Assembly (NCBI RefSeq): GCF_001940235.1
Contig: NZ_MJIE01000001.1
Coordinates: 2,232,001-2,296,000 of the forward strand
Direction of reading: 5' to 3'
Length of the DNA stretch: 64,000 bases
Source of the DNA: Hornefia porci
GTDB taxonomy: Bacteria > Bacillota > Clostridia > Peptostreptococcales > Anaerovoracaceae
A program made the position numbers and the translations under genes. Positions 32,806 to 41,092 of the stretch are shown here, one piece after another (within the stretch, counting starts at the first letter, position 1; every line of letters starts with the position of its first letter). The notes beneath the pieces are model-generated. The model worked only from the letters and a program-made list of their open reading frames with translations, did not search any database and was not told where the DNA came from.

Positions 32806-33786
32806 TTATTCCGCTGCGGCGACCATTTCGCGAATGCTCCGCATGTCAAAGCCGGTGAGCTCCTCTATAAATTCATAGCAGGCTTCCAGTCCGTTAAAGC
32901 TGTTGGTATGAATCACGACGCCGTCCTTTGTTGCCGGATCCAGAATCACAAAGGCTTTGAAGCCGTCGTTGTCGCCCCAGTGCCAGAGCGTCTCGCGGCA
33001 CAGCCCCCAGCCCAGGCCCCAGGAGACGCCCTCCGTAACCGGGTTCCGGAAGGAACGGATGCGCTCGACAGTTTCAGGCTCGCGGAGAAGCTGCAGAGCG
33101 AATTTCGTGTAATCGGATATCGTCACGCAGAGGCTGAAGGCCGCGTTGGGTTCGACGGCCACGGTTCTGCGGCAGGAGCCGCGGAGAGGTTCGATGACTC
33201 CGTCAGCGTCGAAGGTTCTGGACAGCGTCCGGTTGAGCGGCCCGGTCCAGATCATGGCGGCATCCTTCATTCCCAGCGGATTGAAGATTTCATCCTGAAG
33301 AAGCACATCAATCCGGGAGCCGGTGATTTTTTCAACGACATTCTGAAGAAATGTATAGGCCTTGCCGGAGTATCCGAAACCGGTTCCCGGCGCGAAAAGC
33401 AGGGGGAGAGGCGCGTCGCCCCAGTTCGGCAGGCCGGTGGCGTGAGTCAGCACATCCCGTGCGGTGACGTCGCGGAACGCGGGATCGTCTGTCGGCAGGG
33501 GTTCATCCGAATATTCCAGGAGGGGTCTGTCGAGACGCAGGAGCCCGCGATCCTCCAGCTTCAGTATACAGCGGGCGAATACAGTCTTGGTCAGAGATGC
33601 GATTTCAAAATGAGTAGATGCGTCTACGAGACGGTTCTCCTCCGGATCCGCAGCGCCGCAGAATCCGATGTGCGCAGGCTCTCCGCCGCGTATGAGGGCG
33701 AACGCCGCGCCCGCAACCCGATGCTTTTTCATCGATTCCGCAAGGAACATTTCCGGCGGATTTCCTTTGTCAGATAGTATGTTCAA
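32806..33786 (-). CDS. Beta-lactamase-fold serine hydrolase (class C/D-aminopeptidase type)
   Basis: 326 residues. The serine motif SLTK in FEIASLTKTV (SxxK), GYSG (the YxN position, with Gly in place of Asn) and HWGDN (the KTG/HxG position) mark the beta-lactamase/DD-peptidase fold. No signal peptide, so it acts in the cytoplasm and is not a resistance enzyme. Family members include D-aminopeptidases and esterases. Together with the DmpA-type peptidase and the D-aminoacylase nearby, D-peptide hydrolysis is the best guess. It starts 3 bp after the deacylase gene stops. Confidence 0.82.
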   Translation of the reverse strand: MNILSDKGNPPEMFLAESMKKHRVAGAAFALIRGGEPAHIGFCGAADPEENRLVDASTHFEIASLTKTVFARCILKLEDRGLLRLDRPLLEYSDEPLPTDDPAFRDVTARDVLTHATGLPNWGDAPLPLLFAPGTGFGYSGKAYTFLQNVVEKITGSRIDVLLQDEIFNPLGMKDAAMIWTGPLNRTLSRTFDADGVIEPLRGSCRRTVAVEPNAAFSLCVTISDYTKFALQLLREPETVERIRSFRNPVTEGVSWGLGWGLCRETLWHWGDNDGFKAFVILDPATKDGVVIHTNSFNGLEACYEFIEELTGFDMRSIREMVAAAE

Positions 33787-33789
33787 CAG

Positions 33790-35376
33790 TTATCTCCTCC
33801 TTATGATGCGCCCGGCTCTGGCTCCGGTATGAACTCCGTCTGAGGCGCTGAGAACGCCGTTGACAAAGACTGCGCGAATGCCTTCGCAGGGCTGTCCGGG
33901 ATTGAAGTAGTCCGGCGTGTCCTCAATTTTGTCGTAATCGAAGAGGACCAGATCCGCATGCATCCCTTCTGCGATTTTTCCGCGGTCAGCGAGCCCGATT
34001 CTTTCGGCGGGCGCTCCTGTCATCTTCCGGACGGCCTGCTCCAGTGAAATCACGCCGCGTTTCCGCACATAACGGGAGATGATCCGCGGGAAGGTGCCGT
34101 AGATTCTGGGGTGGGGGACGCCGGGAAAATCGAGGGGCTCCGCTTCGCCGTCAGAACCCGTCATTCCGAAATCCTGTGACAGGATGTATTCGATGTCCTC
34201 CTCGCACATTCCGAAATTCACTTCGTTTGCCTGGAAATCTGAGGAAAGCACGATATCGAAGCACGCGTCCGCAGGGTCTTTTCCGGTCATCGCCGCGATC
34301 TCTGCGATGGAGTGGCCGACAAAGTCTTTGTTCGGGGCGCCTTCCGCGCGGGAGACAAAGATTTTGTCCCATCTGCCGGCGTGGCTTTCGTTGGCCTCAT
34401 CGCGAAGGGCGGCTCTCTCCCGCGGGTCGAGCAGCCGTCTTCGGAGCTGCTCCTTTCCGCCCTCAAAGGCGTGTTCGGGAATATTGGTTTCCAGACCGGA
34501 GGCGGAAGCGGTATAGGGGTACTGGTCGAAGGCAATATCCAGTCCGCGGTCTCTCGCATCCGCGATGAGTTCCACCGCTTCCCGTACCGCGGTATGCCAG
34601 CACTCCTGACGGATTTCTTTCAGGTGAGAAATTTCGACCTTCACGCCGGTCCTCTCGGCCAGACGGATGACCTCCCGGACAGAATCTGTCAGCTGAAGCC
34701 CTTCGTTCCGCATGTGTGTCGTGTAGATTCCCCCGTACGGCAGGAGGACAGTACACAGCTCTTCCAGCTCCTCGCTCCGGGCGTAGGAACCCGGCGGATA
34801 GATGAGCCCGGAGGACATTCCGAAGGAGCCGTCCTGAAGGGTCTCCTCCAGCAGCCGTTTCATCGCGCTCATCTCCTCCCGTTCAGGTTTTCCCCTGCGA
34901 AAGCCCATGACAGAGAGCCGGAGGTTGCCGTGACCGGTGAGGAAGGCCATGTTCGTACTGTGCGTTTCTTCCTCGAGCAGTGACAGGAACCCGTTCAGAT
35001 CAGAATACGGCAGCGGGTCATTTTTGTCAACATATTCGCTGAGGTAATACCGGAAGTCGTCCTTCCTGTCCCCACGGATGGGGAAGGCGGACATTCCGCA
35101 GTTGCCGCACAGCTCCGTTGTGATGCCCTGAAGGATCCGGCTGTCCGCAGCCGGAACGCGGAGCGCCGTGAGATCGCTGTGGGTGTGGATATCAACAAAA
35201 CCGGGCGCCAGATAAAGCCCGGTTCCGTCTATGACCCTGCCTGCCCGGAGCTCCCGGCTGCCGCCGGGAACCACGGCCGTGATCAGGTCGCCGCTGACGG
35301 CCGTGTCGCCGGCGAACGCCGGCGCTCCGGTGCCGTCGATAATAGATGCGTTTTTAATCAGAATATCATATTCCAT
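33790..35376 (-). CDS. N-acyl-D-amino-acid deacylase family amidohydrolase
   Basis: 528 residues. The amidohydrolase start LIKNASIIDGTGAPAF, the metal motif FVDIHTHSD, the cysteine loop ELCGNCGMSAFP and later HTHMRNEG match D-aminoacylase (DAN) and related N-acyl-D-glutamate deacylases. It would release a free D-amino acid from an N-acylated one. The ATG follows CAGGAGTTTTAT. It lies 123 bp after the permease gene with no promoter or terminator seen between, so it is probably co-transcribed from the sigma-54 promoter at 36921. Confidence 0.88.
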   Translation of the reverse strand: MEYDILIKNASIIDGTGAPAFAGDTAVSGDLITAVVPGGSRELRAGRVIDGTGLYLAPGFVDIHTHSDLTALRVPAADSRILQGITTELCGNCGMSAFPIRGDRKDDFRYYLSEYVDKNDPLPYSDLNGFLSLLEEETHSTNMAFLTGHGNLRLSVMGFRRGKPEREEMSAMKRLLEETLQDGSFGMSSGLIYPPGSYARSEELEELCTVLLPYGGIYTTHMRNEGLQLTDSVREVIRLAERTGVKVEISHLKEIRQECWHTAVREAVELIADARDRGLDIAFDQYPYTASASGLETNIPEHAFEGGKEQLRRRLLDPRERAALRDEANESHAGRWDKIFVSRAEGAPNKDFVGHSIAEIAAMTGKDPADACFDIVLSSDFQANEVNFGMCEEDIEYILSQDFGMTGSDGEAEPLDFPGVPHPRIYGTFPRIISRYVRKRGVISLEQAVRKMTGAPAERIGLADRGKIAEGMHADLVLFDYDKIEDTPDYFNPGQPCEGIRAVFVNGVLSASDGVHTGARAGRIIRRR

Positions 35377-35499
35377 ATAAAACTCCTGTAGATTGTCCGG
35401 TCCGGGCGGCCCGCCGTGAACTGCCCGCTGCTAATTGCTCCGGCCCGGGCGGTCCGACGCGAATCACTTCAACACGGACTGTCCGCCGTGGAAGCCCTG

Positions 35500-36858
35500 T
35501 TACGAACGTTTTTCGTTGCGGGCTGTTTTTTTGTCGAAAATAAACCAGGTGATGACGCCGAGAACGGGAACGATCAGTCCGATCGCCGCGGTTTTCGGGT
35601 CTGACATCAGTGTGTTGATCATCAGCGCGAAGAAAATCACCACTGCGAGGATGACTGTGACCGGATAGCCCCATGCTTTGTACGGGCGCTCCATGTCCGG
35701 GAATTTCTTCCGATAGATGATGACCGCAATGATACAGAGCGTGTTGTATACCATGCCGGCGAATACCACCAGCGAGGTGAGCTGGTCGAGGTTCCGCAGC
35801 ATCACGAGGATGATGGAAATCACGGCCTGCGAAATCAGCGCCACCTGCGGGACGCCTGCTTTGTTCAGTCTGGCGTGGTTCCGGAAGAAGTGCCCGTCTT
35901 CCGCCATTTCATAATAGTAGCGGGAGAAGGCGATGATCATTCCGTTCAGTGCACCGAAGATGGCGATGAGCTGGGTCGCAAGGATCAGACCGCCGCCCGC
36001 GCCGCCGAAAATGGTTTTCGCGACGGTGGTGCCGAGGTACAGATCGTCGTTATTAATCAGCGAAACGATTTGCTCGTGCGGAAGCACCCGGTAAATGGAG
36101 AAGTTGAAGAGTGTATACAGGACGGTAATGCTGCCGATGCCGATGATCAGAGCACGGGGCAGGTCTCTGCCCGGATTTTTCATTTCCTCGGCTACAGGGT
36201 TAAGGTTCGTCCAGCCCTCATAGGCCCACAGTGTCGCGACGGTCGCGAAAGCGATCATTCCGAACATTCCGCCGAAGGATATGTCCGACCCCTCCGGCAC
36301 AATGGAGAGGTCCGGATGCTGTTTCCCGAGAACCAGGCCGGCGAACAGAATCACGATGATCGGGATCAGTTTGGCGACCATGGAAATGTTCTGCAGGATG
36401 GAACCGTATTTGATTCCCAGGCAGTTGTATGCGGTGAGGACGATGATGATCACTATGGCGATCAGCTTGATTGTCATCTCCGACATGTGCATAAAGTTAT
36501 TCAGCGCGGTTACCAGAGCGATGGCCAGTGCCGCGATGGAACCGGAACCGCTTATCAGCCAGCTCGTAAAACCGAAGGAATAGCCGACAGACGGGTGGTA
36601 GGCTTTGTTCAGATAGACAACCATGCCGCCTGATTTGGGATCGCTGGCGCCCAGCTCCGCGAAGCACAGTCCGCCGAGAATGGAAACAACACCGCCGATG
36701 ACCCAGCACAGCAGAGCCATTCCCATGCTCATATCCGTCCGCTGCAGGACATAAGAGCCGAGGTAGAAGATGCCGGAACCGATCATGATGCCTCCGATGA
36801 TGCTGATGCCGCCGAAGGTTCCGATCTCTTTCCGGAAACCGTTATTCTGTGTAGTCAT
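35500..36858 (-). CDS. APC-family amino acid permease
   Basis: 452 residues with about twelve membrane segments. The first, GGISIIGGIMIGSGIFYLGSYV, holds the GIMIGSGIF substrate-binding bend of APC transporters, and FAELGASDPKSGGMVVYLNKAY is typical of the LAT-like branch. It takes up an amino acid or small peptide-derived product, probably by exchange or proton symport. AAGGAGGTCACT sets the ATG at 36858; the frame upstream runs through the promoter and is not coding. A sigma-54 promoter lies 63 bp upstream. Confidence 0.9.
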   Translation of the reverse strand: MTTQNNGFRKEIGTFGGISIIGGIMIGSGIFYLGSYVLQRTDMSMGMALLCWVIGGVVSILGGLCFAELGASDPKSGGMVVYLNKAYHPSVGYSFGFTSWLISGSGSIAALAIALVTALNNFMHMSEMTIKLIAIVIIIVLTAYNCLGIKYGSILQNISMVAKLIPIIVILFAGLVLGKQHPDLSIVPEGSDISFGGMFGMIAFATVATLWAYEGWTNLNPVAEEMKNPGRDLPRALIIGIGSITVLYTLFNFSIYRVLPHEQIVSLINNDDLYLGTTVAKTIFGGAGGGLILATQLIAIFGALNGMIIAFSRYYYEMAEDGHFFRNHARLNKAGVPQVALISQAVISIILVMLRNLDQLTSLVVFAGMVYNTLCIIAVIIYRKKFPDMERPYKAWGYPVTVILAVVIFFALMINTLMSDPKTAAIGLIVPVLGVITWFIFDKKTARNEKRS

Positions 36859-36920
36859 AGTGACCTCCTTGAATGGTGAAAATTTTTTAATCGCAGTGAA
36901 AATTGCGACATTTGCATAAA

Positions 36921-36937
36921 GAGCAATGATCGTGCCA
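36921..36937 (-). promoter_or_regulatory. Sigma-54 (-24/-12) promoter of the permease gene
   Basis: Minus strand TGGCACG-ATCA-TTGCTC, a full match to TGGCACG-N4-TTGCW with GG and GC ten bases apart. An array of activator-like repeats lies 70-125 bp upstream. Confidence 0.92.
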
Positions 36938-37009
36938 AACAAAGGTCACTTTTCAGGGTGGTCAACAGTCCTTTTTCTGCCGTCGCTCCTGCCACAAAGA
37001 AATACTCAG

Positions 37010-37062
37010 ACAGGATATATCCTGTTTTTATCCCGTTTTTATCCTGCTTTTATCCAGATAAA
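37010..37062. promoter_or_regulatory. Putative upstream activating sequence: four phased 11-bp repeats
   Basis: ATCC starts at 37019, 37030, 37041 and 37052, each the head of an ATCCYGYTTTT-like unit, so the period is exactly 11 bp. The first unit overlaps a perfect 16-bp palindrome ACAGGATATATCCTGT (37010-37025). The array lies about 75-125 bp upstream of the sigma-54 promoter, where an enhancer for an AAA+ activator belongs. Shorter versions occur at 32572-32593 and near 38381. Confidence 0.75.
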
Positions 37063-37126
37063 GGCGCCGGCTGCCGAACATCCCGCGAGGCTCGCTGTCC
37101 CGTCCGACGCTGCCCGACCTGCCCCG

Positions 37127-38254
37127 TCAGTCCATATCGAGGAAATCCTTCAGCCCCATATACCGGCTGCCCCGGACGCCTTCTGTCGTTTTCGCGTGAT
37201 ACAGAGAACTGATCAGAGCTTCCTCGACAGCCTCCACGGACGCCTCGAACACGCGGTCGATGTTTTCGTCGAAAAACATTCCGTATTTCAGAAGATCGTT
37301 CTCGCTGTAATGGGAGCATCGGTTGGCTGTCGTGAAGGTGATCGCGATGTCTCCGCTTCCGTTTCCGCAGTAAGAGCCGGTTCTGGCGAGGGCGACCATG
37401 GCTCGTCTGGAGACCCGGGTGAGCTGCCGCTCTGAAAGAGGAAGATCAGTGGCGATGAGGATGATGACGGATCCCCGGTCTTTGTCCTCTCCGGCCGTAT
37501 TGACCGCACGGGTTGTGCCGTCGGCGCATCCTGAGCTCTCGGCGGCGTTTTCGTGGTTCGCGCCGCGCATATTTCCCTCAGCGGCGCATCCGGCTGCCTT
37601 TGTGGTATCATAATGAACTCCGTCGATGACGAGATTGCCGGCGGAACCGTAATTGGTCATGACGAGCGCCCCGATCACGTACTCGCCGCCGTCCGCGGTG
37701 ATCTTCCGGGAGGCGGATCCGATTCCGCCCTTCAGCCCGAGGCAGACCATTCCGGTTCCCGCCCCGACGGCGCCCTCCTCAAAATCCTCGGAGGCGCTGT
37801 CCAGTGCCTGACGGACATGCTCCTCCCGGACATGCAGTCCCCGGATATCATTGAGTCGCCCGTCGTTGCATTCGGTAACAAGACAGTTTACGGTTCCGGT
37901 GGATACGCCGATGTCCTCATTCTGTTCCAGCATATATTTTGTGAGAGCGGTAAACGCGGTTCCGATGCTGAGGGTATTGGTCATCACGATGGGAGTCTCA
38001 ATAGTTCCCAGCTCCTGAATCTGCACCAGCCCGATGCTCTTGCCGAACCCGTTGAGGACGGAGCAGCCGGCCATGACTTTGTCCCTGAAAAGATTGCCGC
38101 CGTGCGGAAGAACGGCGGTTACGCCGGTGTTGATCTCTCTGTCCTGCAGAGTCACCTGACCGACCCTGACGCCCTGCACGTCTGTGATTTTGTTTCTGTC
38201 TCCCCGCTCAAACTTCCTGTGAAGCCGGATGGGGGCGTCCGATGGAATGCCCAT
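37127..38254 (-). CDS. DmpA/P1-family (S58) aminopeptidase
   Basis: 375 residues. ITDVQGVRVGQVTL, INTGVTAVLPHGGNLFRDKV, ETPIVMTNTLSIGTAF and GTVNCLVTECNDG are those of peptidase family S58 (DmpA, BapA). DmpA cleaves itself before the nucleophilic Ser, here in RGSVIILIATDLPLS. It releases N-terminal D- or L-Ala or beta-amino acids. Between IDGVHYDTT and RGSV there is a low-complexity linker of about 40 residues. AAGGAGG sets the ATG at 38254; longer frames upstream cross the promoter. A sigma-54 promoter lies 75 bp upstream. Confidence 0.88.
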   Translation of the reverse strand: MGIPSDAPIRLHRKFERGDRNKITDVQGVRVGQVTLQDREINTGVTAVLPHGGNLFRDKVMAGCSVLNGFGKSIGLVQIQELGTIETPIVMTNTLSIGTAFTALTKYMLEQNEDIGVSTGTVNCLVTECNDGRLNDIRGLHVREEHVRQALDSASEDFEEGAVGAGTGMVCLGLKGGIGSASRKITADGGEYVIGALVMTNYGSAGNLVIDGVHYDTTKAAGCAAEGNMRGANHENAAESSGCADGTTRAVNTAGEDKDRGSVIILIATDLPLSERQLTRVSRRAMVALARTGSYCGNGSGDIAITFTTANRCSHYSENDLLKYGMFFDENIDRVFEASVEAVEEALISSLYHAKTTEGVRGSRYMGLKDFLDMD

Positions 38255-38328
38255 AAAAAAATCCTCCTTGCTCATGATAATTTTCTGTCTGCAGGTTGTC
38301 TGCCCGTGTTTTGTTACTATTCTATCAC

Positions 38329-38344
38329 AGCAAGATGTGTGCCA
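38329..38344 (-). promoter_or_regulatory. Sigma-54 (-24/-12) promoter of the DmpA-type peptidase
   Basis: Minus strand TGGCACA-CATC-TTGCT, with GG and GC ten bases apart. A single ATCCTGA, the repeat seen at the permease promoter, lies about 40 bp upstream (minus strand, near 38386-38380). Confidence 0.88.
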
Positions 38345-38421
38345 CAAATTTTGTTCCGCGATTTACAGACAAAAGGCGTTTCAGGATAAAATATTAATTG
38401 AACCACAAACGCATCAAACTG

Positions 38422-38430
38422 TGATATAAT
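38422..38430 (+). promoter_or_regulatory. Extended -10 promoter of exonuclease III
   Basis: TGATATAAT (TG-N-TATAAT), about 95 bp before the xth start; no good -35 box at 17 bp. The same TGTGATATAATG string is found at the promoter at 59078. Confidence 0.6.
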
Positions 38431-38524
38431 GGCAGTAACAAAAGAGACGCCGTCTGCCGTATCGCCCCGGCGCTGCGGTCGGCAGGCAGGGTGAATTACA
38501 ACGAAAGCGAGACAAGACATACAT

Positions 38525-39274
38525 ATGAAACTGATATCATGGAACGTGAACGGGCTCAGGGCCTGTCTGAAAAAAGGGTTTGAGGACGTGGTCCGGGAGC
38601 TGGACGCGGATTTTTTCTGTATTCAGGAGACAAAGATGCAGGAGGGGCAGGCGACGCTGGACCTTCCGGAGTATGAGGAGTTTTTCTGCAGCGCGGAGCG
38701 TAAGGGCTATTCGGGAACGGCGGTGCTTACAAAGAAAAAGCCGCTGCGTGTGCAGTATAATTTCGGGGAGCACACGGACGAGGGTCGCGGGATCATTCTC
38801 GAGTATGAGGATTTCTATCTGGTCAACGTCTATGTGCCTAACAGTCAGAATGAGCTGCGGAGGCTGGATTACCGGATGAAATGGGAGGATGATATCCGGG
38901 AACTGCTGGTGGAGCTCGACCGGGAGAAGCCCGTGATCCTCTGCGGGGACATGAATGTCGCGCATGAGGAAATCGACCTGAAGAACCCGAAGACGAACCG
39001 CGGCAACGCCGGATTTTCTGATGAAGAGCGGGCTAAGATGACGCAGCTCCTGGAGGCCGGCTTCACCGACACTTACCGGTATCTTTATCCGGATACTGAG
39101 GGAGTGTACAGCTGGTGGAGCTACCGGTTCAACGCCCGTAAGAACAACGCAGGCTGGCGCATCGACTATTTCATCGTCAGCGACCGTCTGCGGGATAAGA
39201 TTGTGGACGCGAAGATCCACACGGATATCATGGGGAGTGACCATTGTCCGGTGGAACTGGAAATCAGACTTTGA
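38525..39274 (+). CDS. xth: Exodeoxyribonuclease III
   Basis: 249 residues, the normal size for the ExoIII/ExoA branch of the AP-endonuclease superfamily. MKLISWNVNGLRACLKKGF, ADFFCIQETKMQ, GYSGTAVLTKKKP, CGDMNVAHEEIDLKNPK (catalytic Asp/Asn) and the C-terminal SDHCPVELEI are all in place. It repairs abasic sites and trims 3' ends. The membrane phosphoesterase gene follows after 13 bp, so the two are probably co-transcribed. Confidence 0.96.
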   Translation: MKLISWNVNGLRACLKKGFEDVVRELDADFFCIQETKMQEGQATLDLPEYEEFFCSAERKGYSGTAVLTKKKPLRVQYNFGEHTDEGRGIILEYEDFYLVNVYVPNSQNELRRLDYRMKWEDDIRELLVELDREKPVILCGDMNVAHEEIDLKNPKTNRGNAGFSDEERAKMTQLLEAGFTDTYRYLYPDTEGVYSWWSYRFNARKNNAGWRIDYFIVSDRLRDKIVDAKIHTDIMGSDHCPVELEIRL

Positions 39275-39287
39275 AACGGGGGAGATT

Positions 39288-40187
39288 ATGGAAAAAAGAA
39301 TGACAGCGCGGCGCGCACTGACGGCCGCGGCAGCCGGAACTGTGGCCGGGGTCACCGCTTACGGTCTGTACAGGGGACTGAAGCACAGCAACAGGGCGCT
39401 GGTCGCAACGGAGTATCGTCTCCGCTCGGAACGTGTGCCCGAGGCATTCGAAGGATTTCGCATCGCGCACATTTCCGATCTGCAGAGTGAGTATTTCGGG
39501 GCGGAACAAAGGGATCTGCTGGAGATGGTCCGGAACGGGAATCCCGACCTCATTGCGATCACCGGGGATCTTGTGGATCGCAATCACACGGATTTCATGG
39601 CGGCACTGAAGGCGGTCTCCGGCTTTCTGAAAATCGCGCCGGTGTATTATGTGAACGGGAATCACGAGCTGCAGATCCGCCAGACCAGGATTCATCCGTT
39701 TTATGAGGAGCTGAAGCAGCTGGGGGTGCATGTCATGCTCGACCGCTGTGAGCAGTTTGAAAGGGACGGATCCCACATCAATATCATGGGTGTCGCGGAA
39801 ACCAGCGTATACGCCGCCAAGGAGATCGGATGGGAGCTGGGAACCCGCTTTGAGTCTGCCGTGCTCCTGGAGAAGCTGCGGGATATCTGCGAGGAAAAGG
39901 ACAGCGCCTTCACGATCATGCTGACTCACGAACCGCAGTACCTGACTGATTACGCGACGACTAACGTCGACGTTATCCTGTCAGGTCATGCACACGGCGG
40001 TCAGTTTCGTCTGCCGAACGGACAGGGCCTGTATTCCCCGGGGCAGGGCGTGCTCCCGAAACTGACCAGCGGCTTCCATATCGAAGGCCGCTCAGCCTTG
40101 CTGGTGAGCCGCGGACTGGGGAACAGCGTCTTCCCGTTCCGCCTGAACAACCGGCCTGAAGTGGTCTTCCTTACATTGAAGAGGTAG
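39288..40187 (+). CDS. Membrane-anchored metallophosphoesterase (YkuE/YaeI type)
   Basis: 299 residues. A twin-Arg-like/hydrophobic N-terminus (RRALTAAAAGTVAGVTAYGL) should anchor or export it. The calcineurin-like core follows with HISDLQSEYFG, AITGDLVDRN, YVNGNHEL, LTHEP and LSGHAHGGQFR. Asp-Leu-Gln stands in the usual DLH position, a variant common in clostridial homologues. GGGGGAGATT sets the ATG at 39288. Substrate unknown; UDP-diacylglucosamine-like lipids are handled by some relatives. It ends at the terminator at 40378. Confidence 0.9.
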   Translation: MEKRMTARRALTAAAAGTVAGVTAYGLYRGLKHSNRALVATEYRLRSERVPEAFEGFRIAHISDLQSEYFGAEQRDLLEMVRNGNPDLIAITGDLVDRNHTDFMAALKAVSGFLKIAPVYYVNGNHELQIRQTRIHPFYEELKQLGVHVMLDRCEQFERDGSHINIMGVAETSVYAAKEIGWELGTRFESAVLLEKLRDICEEKDSAFTIMLTHEPQYLTDYATTNVDVILSGHAHGGQFRLPNGQGLYSPGQGVLPKLTSGFHIEGRSALLVSRGLGNSVFPFRLNNRPEVVFLTLKR

Positions 40188-40208
40188 CCGCCGCGATGGA
40201 TCTGCGGC

Positions 40209-40342
40209 AAACTGTCGACGGCCGCGGCAGGCCAACGCCTGAATCGCCTGCGCCGGCGCCTGCAGACCTGCGATGAACCGCCGACGGTCGCGGCTGGACT
40301 GTGCCTGAACCGTTCGCGCCGGTGGCCTGCAGACCTGCGACC
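40209..40342. repeat. Degenerate 67-bp tandem duplication
   Basis: Two adjacent units (about 40209-40275 and 40276-40342) share AA-CTG/CCG-CGACGG-CGCGGC, GCCTGAA-CG, CGCGCCGG and CCTGCAGACCTGCGA. About three quarters of positions agree by eye. GC-rich and untranslated, between the phosphoesterase gene and its terminator. Confidence 0.65.
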
Positions 40343-40377
40343 GCAGCGCTTTTCGGCCCTGAAAATCATCGAAATCA

Positions 40378-40422
40378 AGCGGGTAAGAGAAAAGACTTTC
40401 TTTTTTCTCCCGCTGTTTTTTT
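40378..40422 (+). terminator. Terminator after xth-phosphoesterase
   Basis: AGCGGGTAAGAGAAAAG pairs with the complementary TTTTTTCTCCCGCT strand (one bulge), followed by GTTTTTTTG. Confidence 0.88.
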
Positions 40423-40434
40423 GCGTCGATTTAA

Positions 40435-40463
40435 TTGACATATTATACCAGTAATGGTAATAT
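40435..40463 (+). promoter_or_regulatory. Promoter with dyad before the YdbC-like gene
   Basis: TTGACA (40435-40440), 17-bp spacer, TAATAT (40458-40463). The spacer contains the dyad TACCA-GTAA-TGGTA (40445-40458), a possible operator. Confidence 0.75.
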
Positions 40464-40509
40464 CGACCTTACAAAAGGGTTGCTTAAAAGAAGGAAAGGA
40501 GAACTTATT

Positions 40510-41070
40510 ATGCCGAATGAATTTACGTTTGAAATCAGAAAACACCTCGGGACCCTGGCGGTCCGGAACAACGGCTGGAGCAAGGAACTGAACATCGTCT
40601 GCTGGAATGACCACTCAGTGCCGAAGTTCGATATCCGGGCCTGGGACAGGAATCATACGCATATGTCTCGCGGAATCACACTGTACGCAGATGAAATGCG
40701 CCAGCTGGTATCTCTGTACCTGGCGTATCAGAATCAGAAGACGGTGGATGAGGCGAAAGCAGATCAGGAGGCCGACCGGATGGAATATCTTGAGTATCGG
40801 AGGAAGACGGAGCAGTACCGCGCTGCTTCTGCCGCGGAGGAAACGGCTGCGTATGCTCCCAATAACCGGACCTCACCGGATATCGGTGCTCCCGACCGGA
40901 ACGCCATGGCAGACGAGCCGCTTGCTTCCATGGAGGAGGGGGCGACGGAGGTTCCGGAGGAATCTGTACCCGGACCGGAAACGGATGAATATGCTCAGGA
41001 TGTCCCAATGGATGTACCCATGCCGGTAAATCAGGACTCCGGTGCAGATGCGGCCTGCGCGGCGTTTTAA
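40510..41070 (+). CDS. YdbC/PC4-like ssDNA-binding protein with long acidic tail
   Basis: 186 residues. The first 75 (FTFEIRKHLGTLAVRNNGWSKELNIVCWNDHSVPKFDIRAWDRNHTHMSRGITLYADEMRQL) match the YdbC family, bacterial relatives of the PC4 single-stranded-DNA-binding fold, which are normally about that long. The remaining 110 residues are low-complexity and acidic (many E, D, P, A) and end ...AACAAF. An acidic tail on an ssDNA-binding core recalls the interaction tail of SSB. AGGAAAGGAG sets the ATG at 40510. It is followed after 22 bp by a secreted-protein gene. Confidence 0.8.
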   Translation: MPNEFTFEIRKHLGTLAVRNNGWSKELNIVCWNDHSVPKFDIRAWDRNHTHMSRGITLYADEMRQLVSLYLAYQNQKTVDEAKADQEADRMEYLEYRRKTEQYRAASAAEETAAYAPNNRTSPDIGAPDRNAMADEPLASMEEGATEVPEESVPGPETDEYAQDVPMDVPMPVNQDSGADAACAAF

Positions 41071-41092
41071 TGAAATTTCGGAGGTGTGAAAA

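Noticed and set aside
32806..33786. Beta-lactamase antibiotic-resistance gene
   Set aside because: It has the fold motifs but no signal peptide, and lies in a peptide-catabolic operon; a metabolic hydrolase is more likely.
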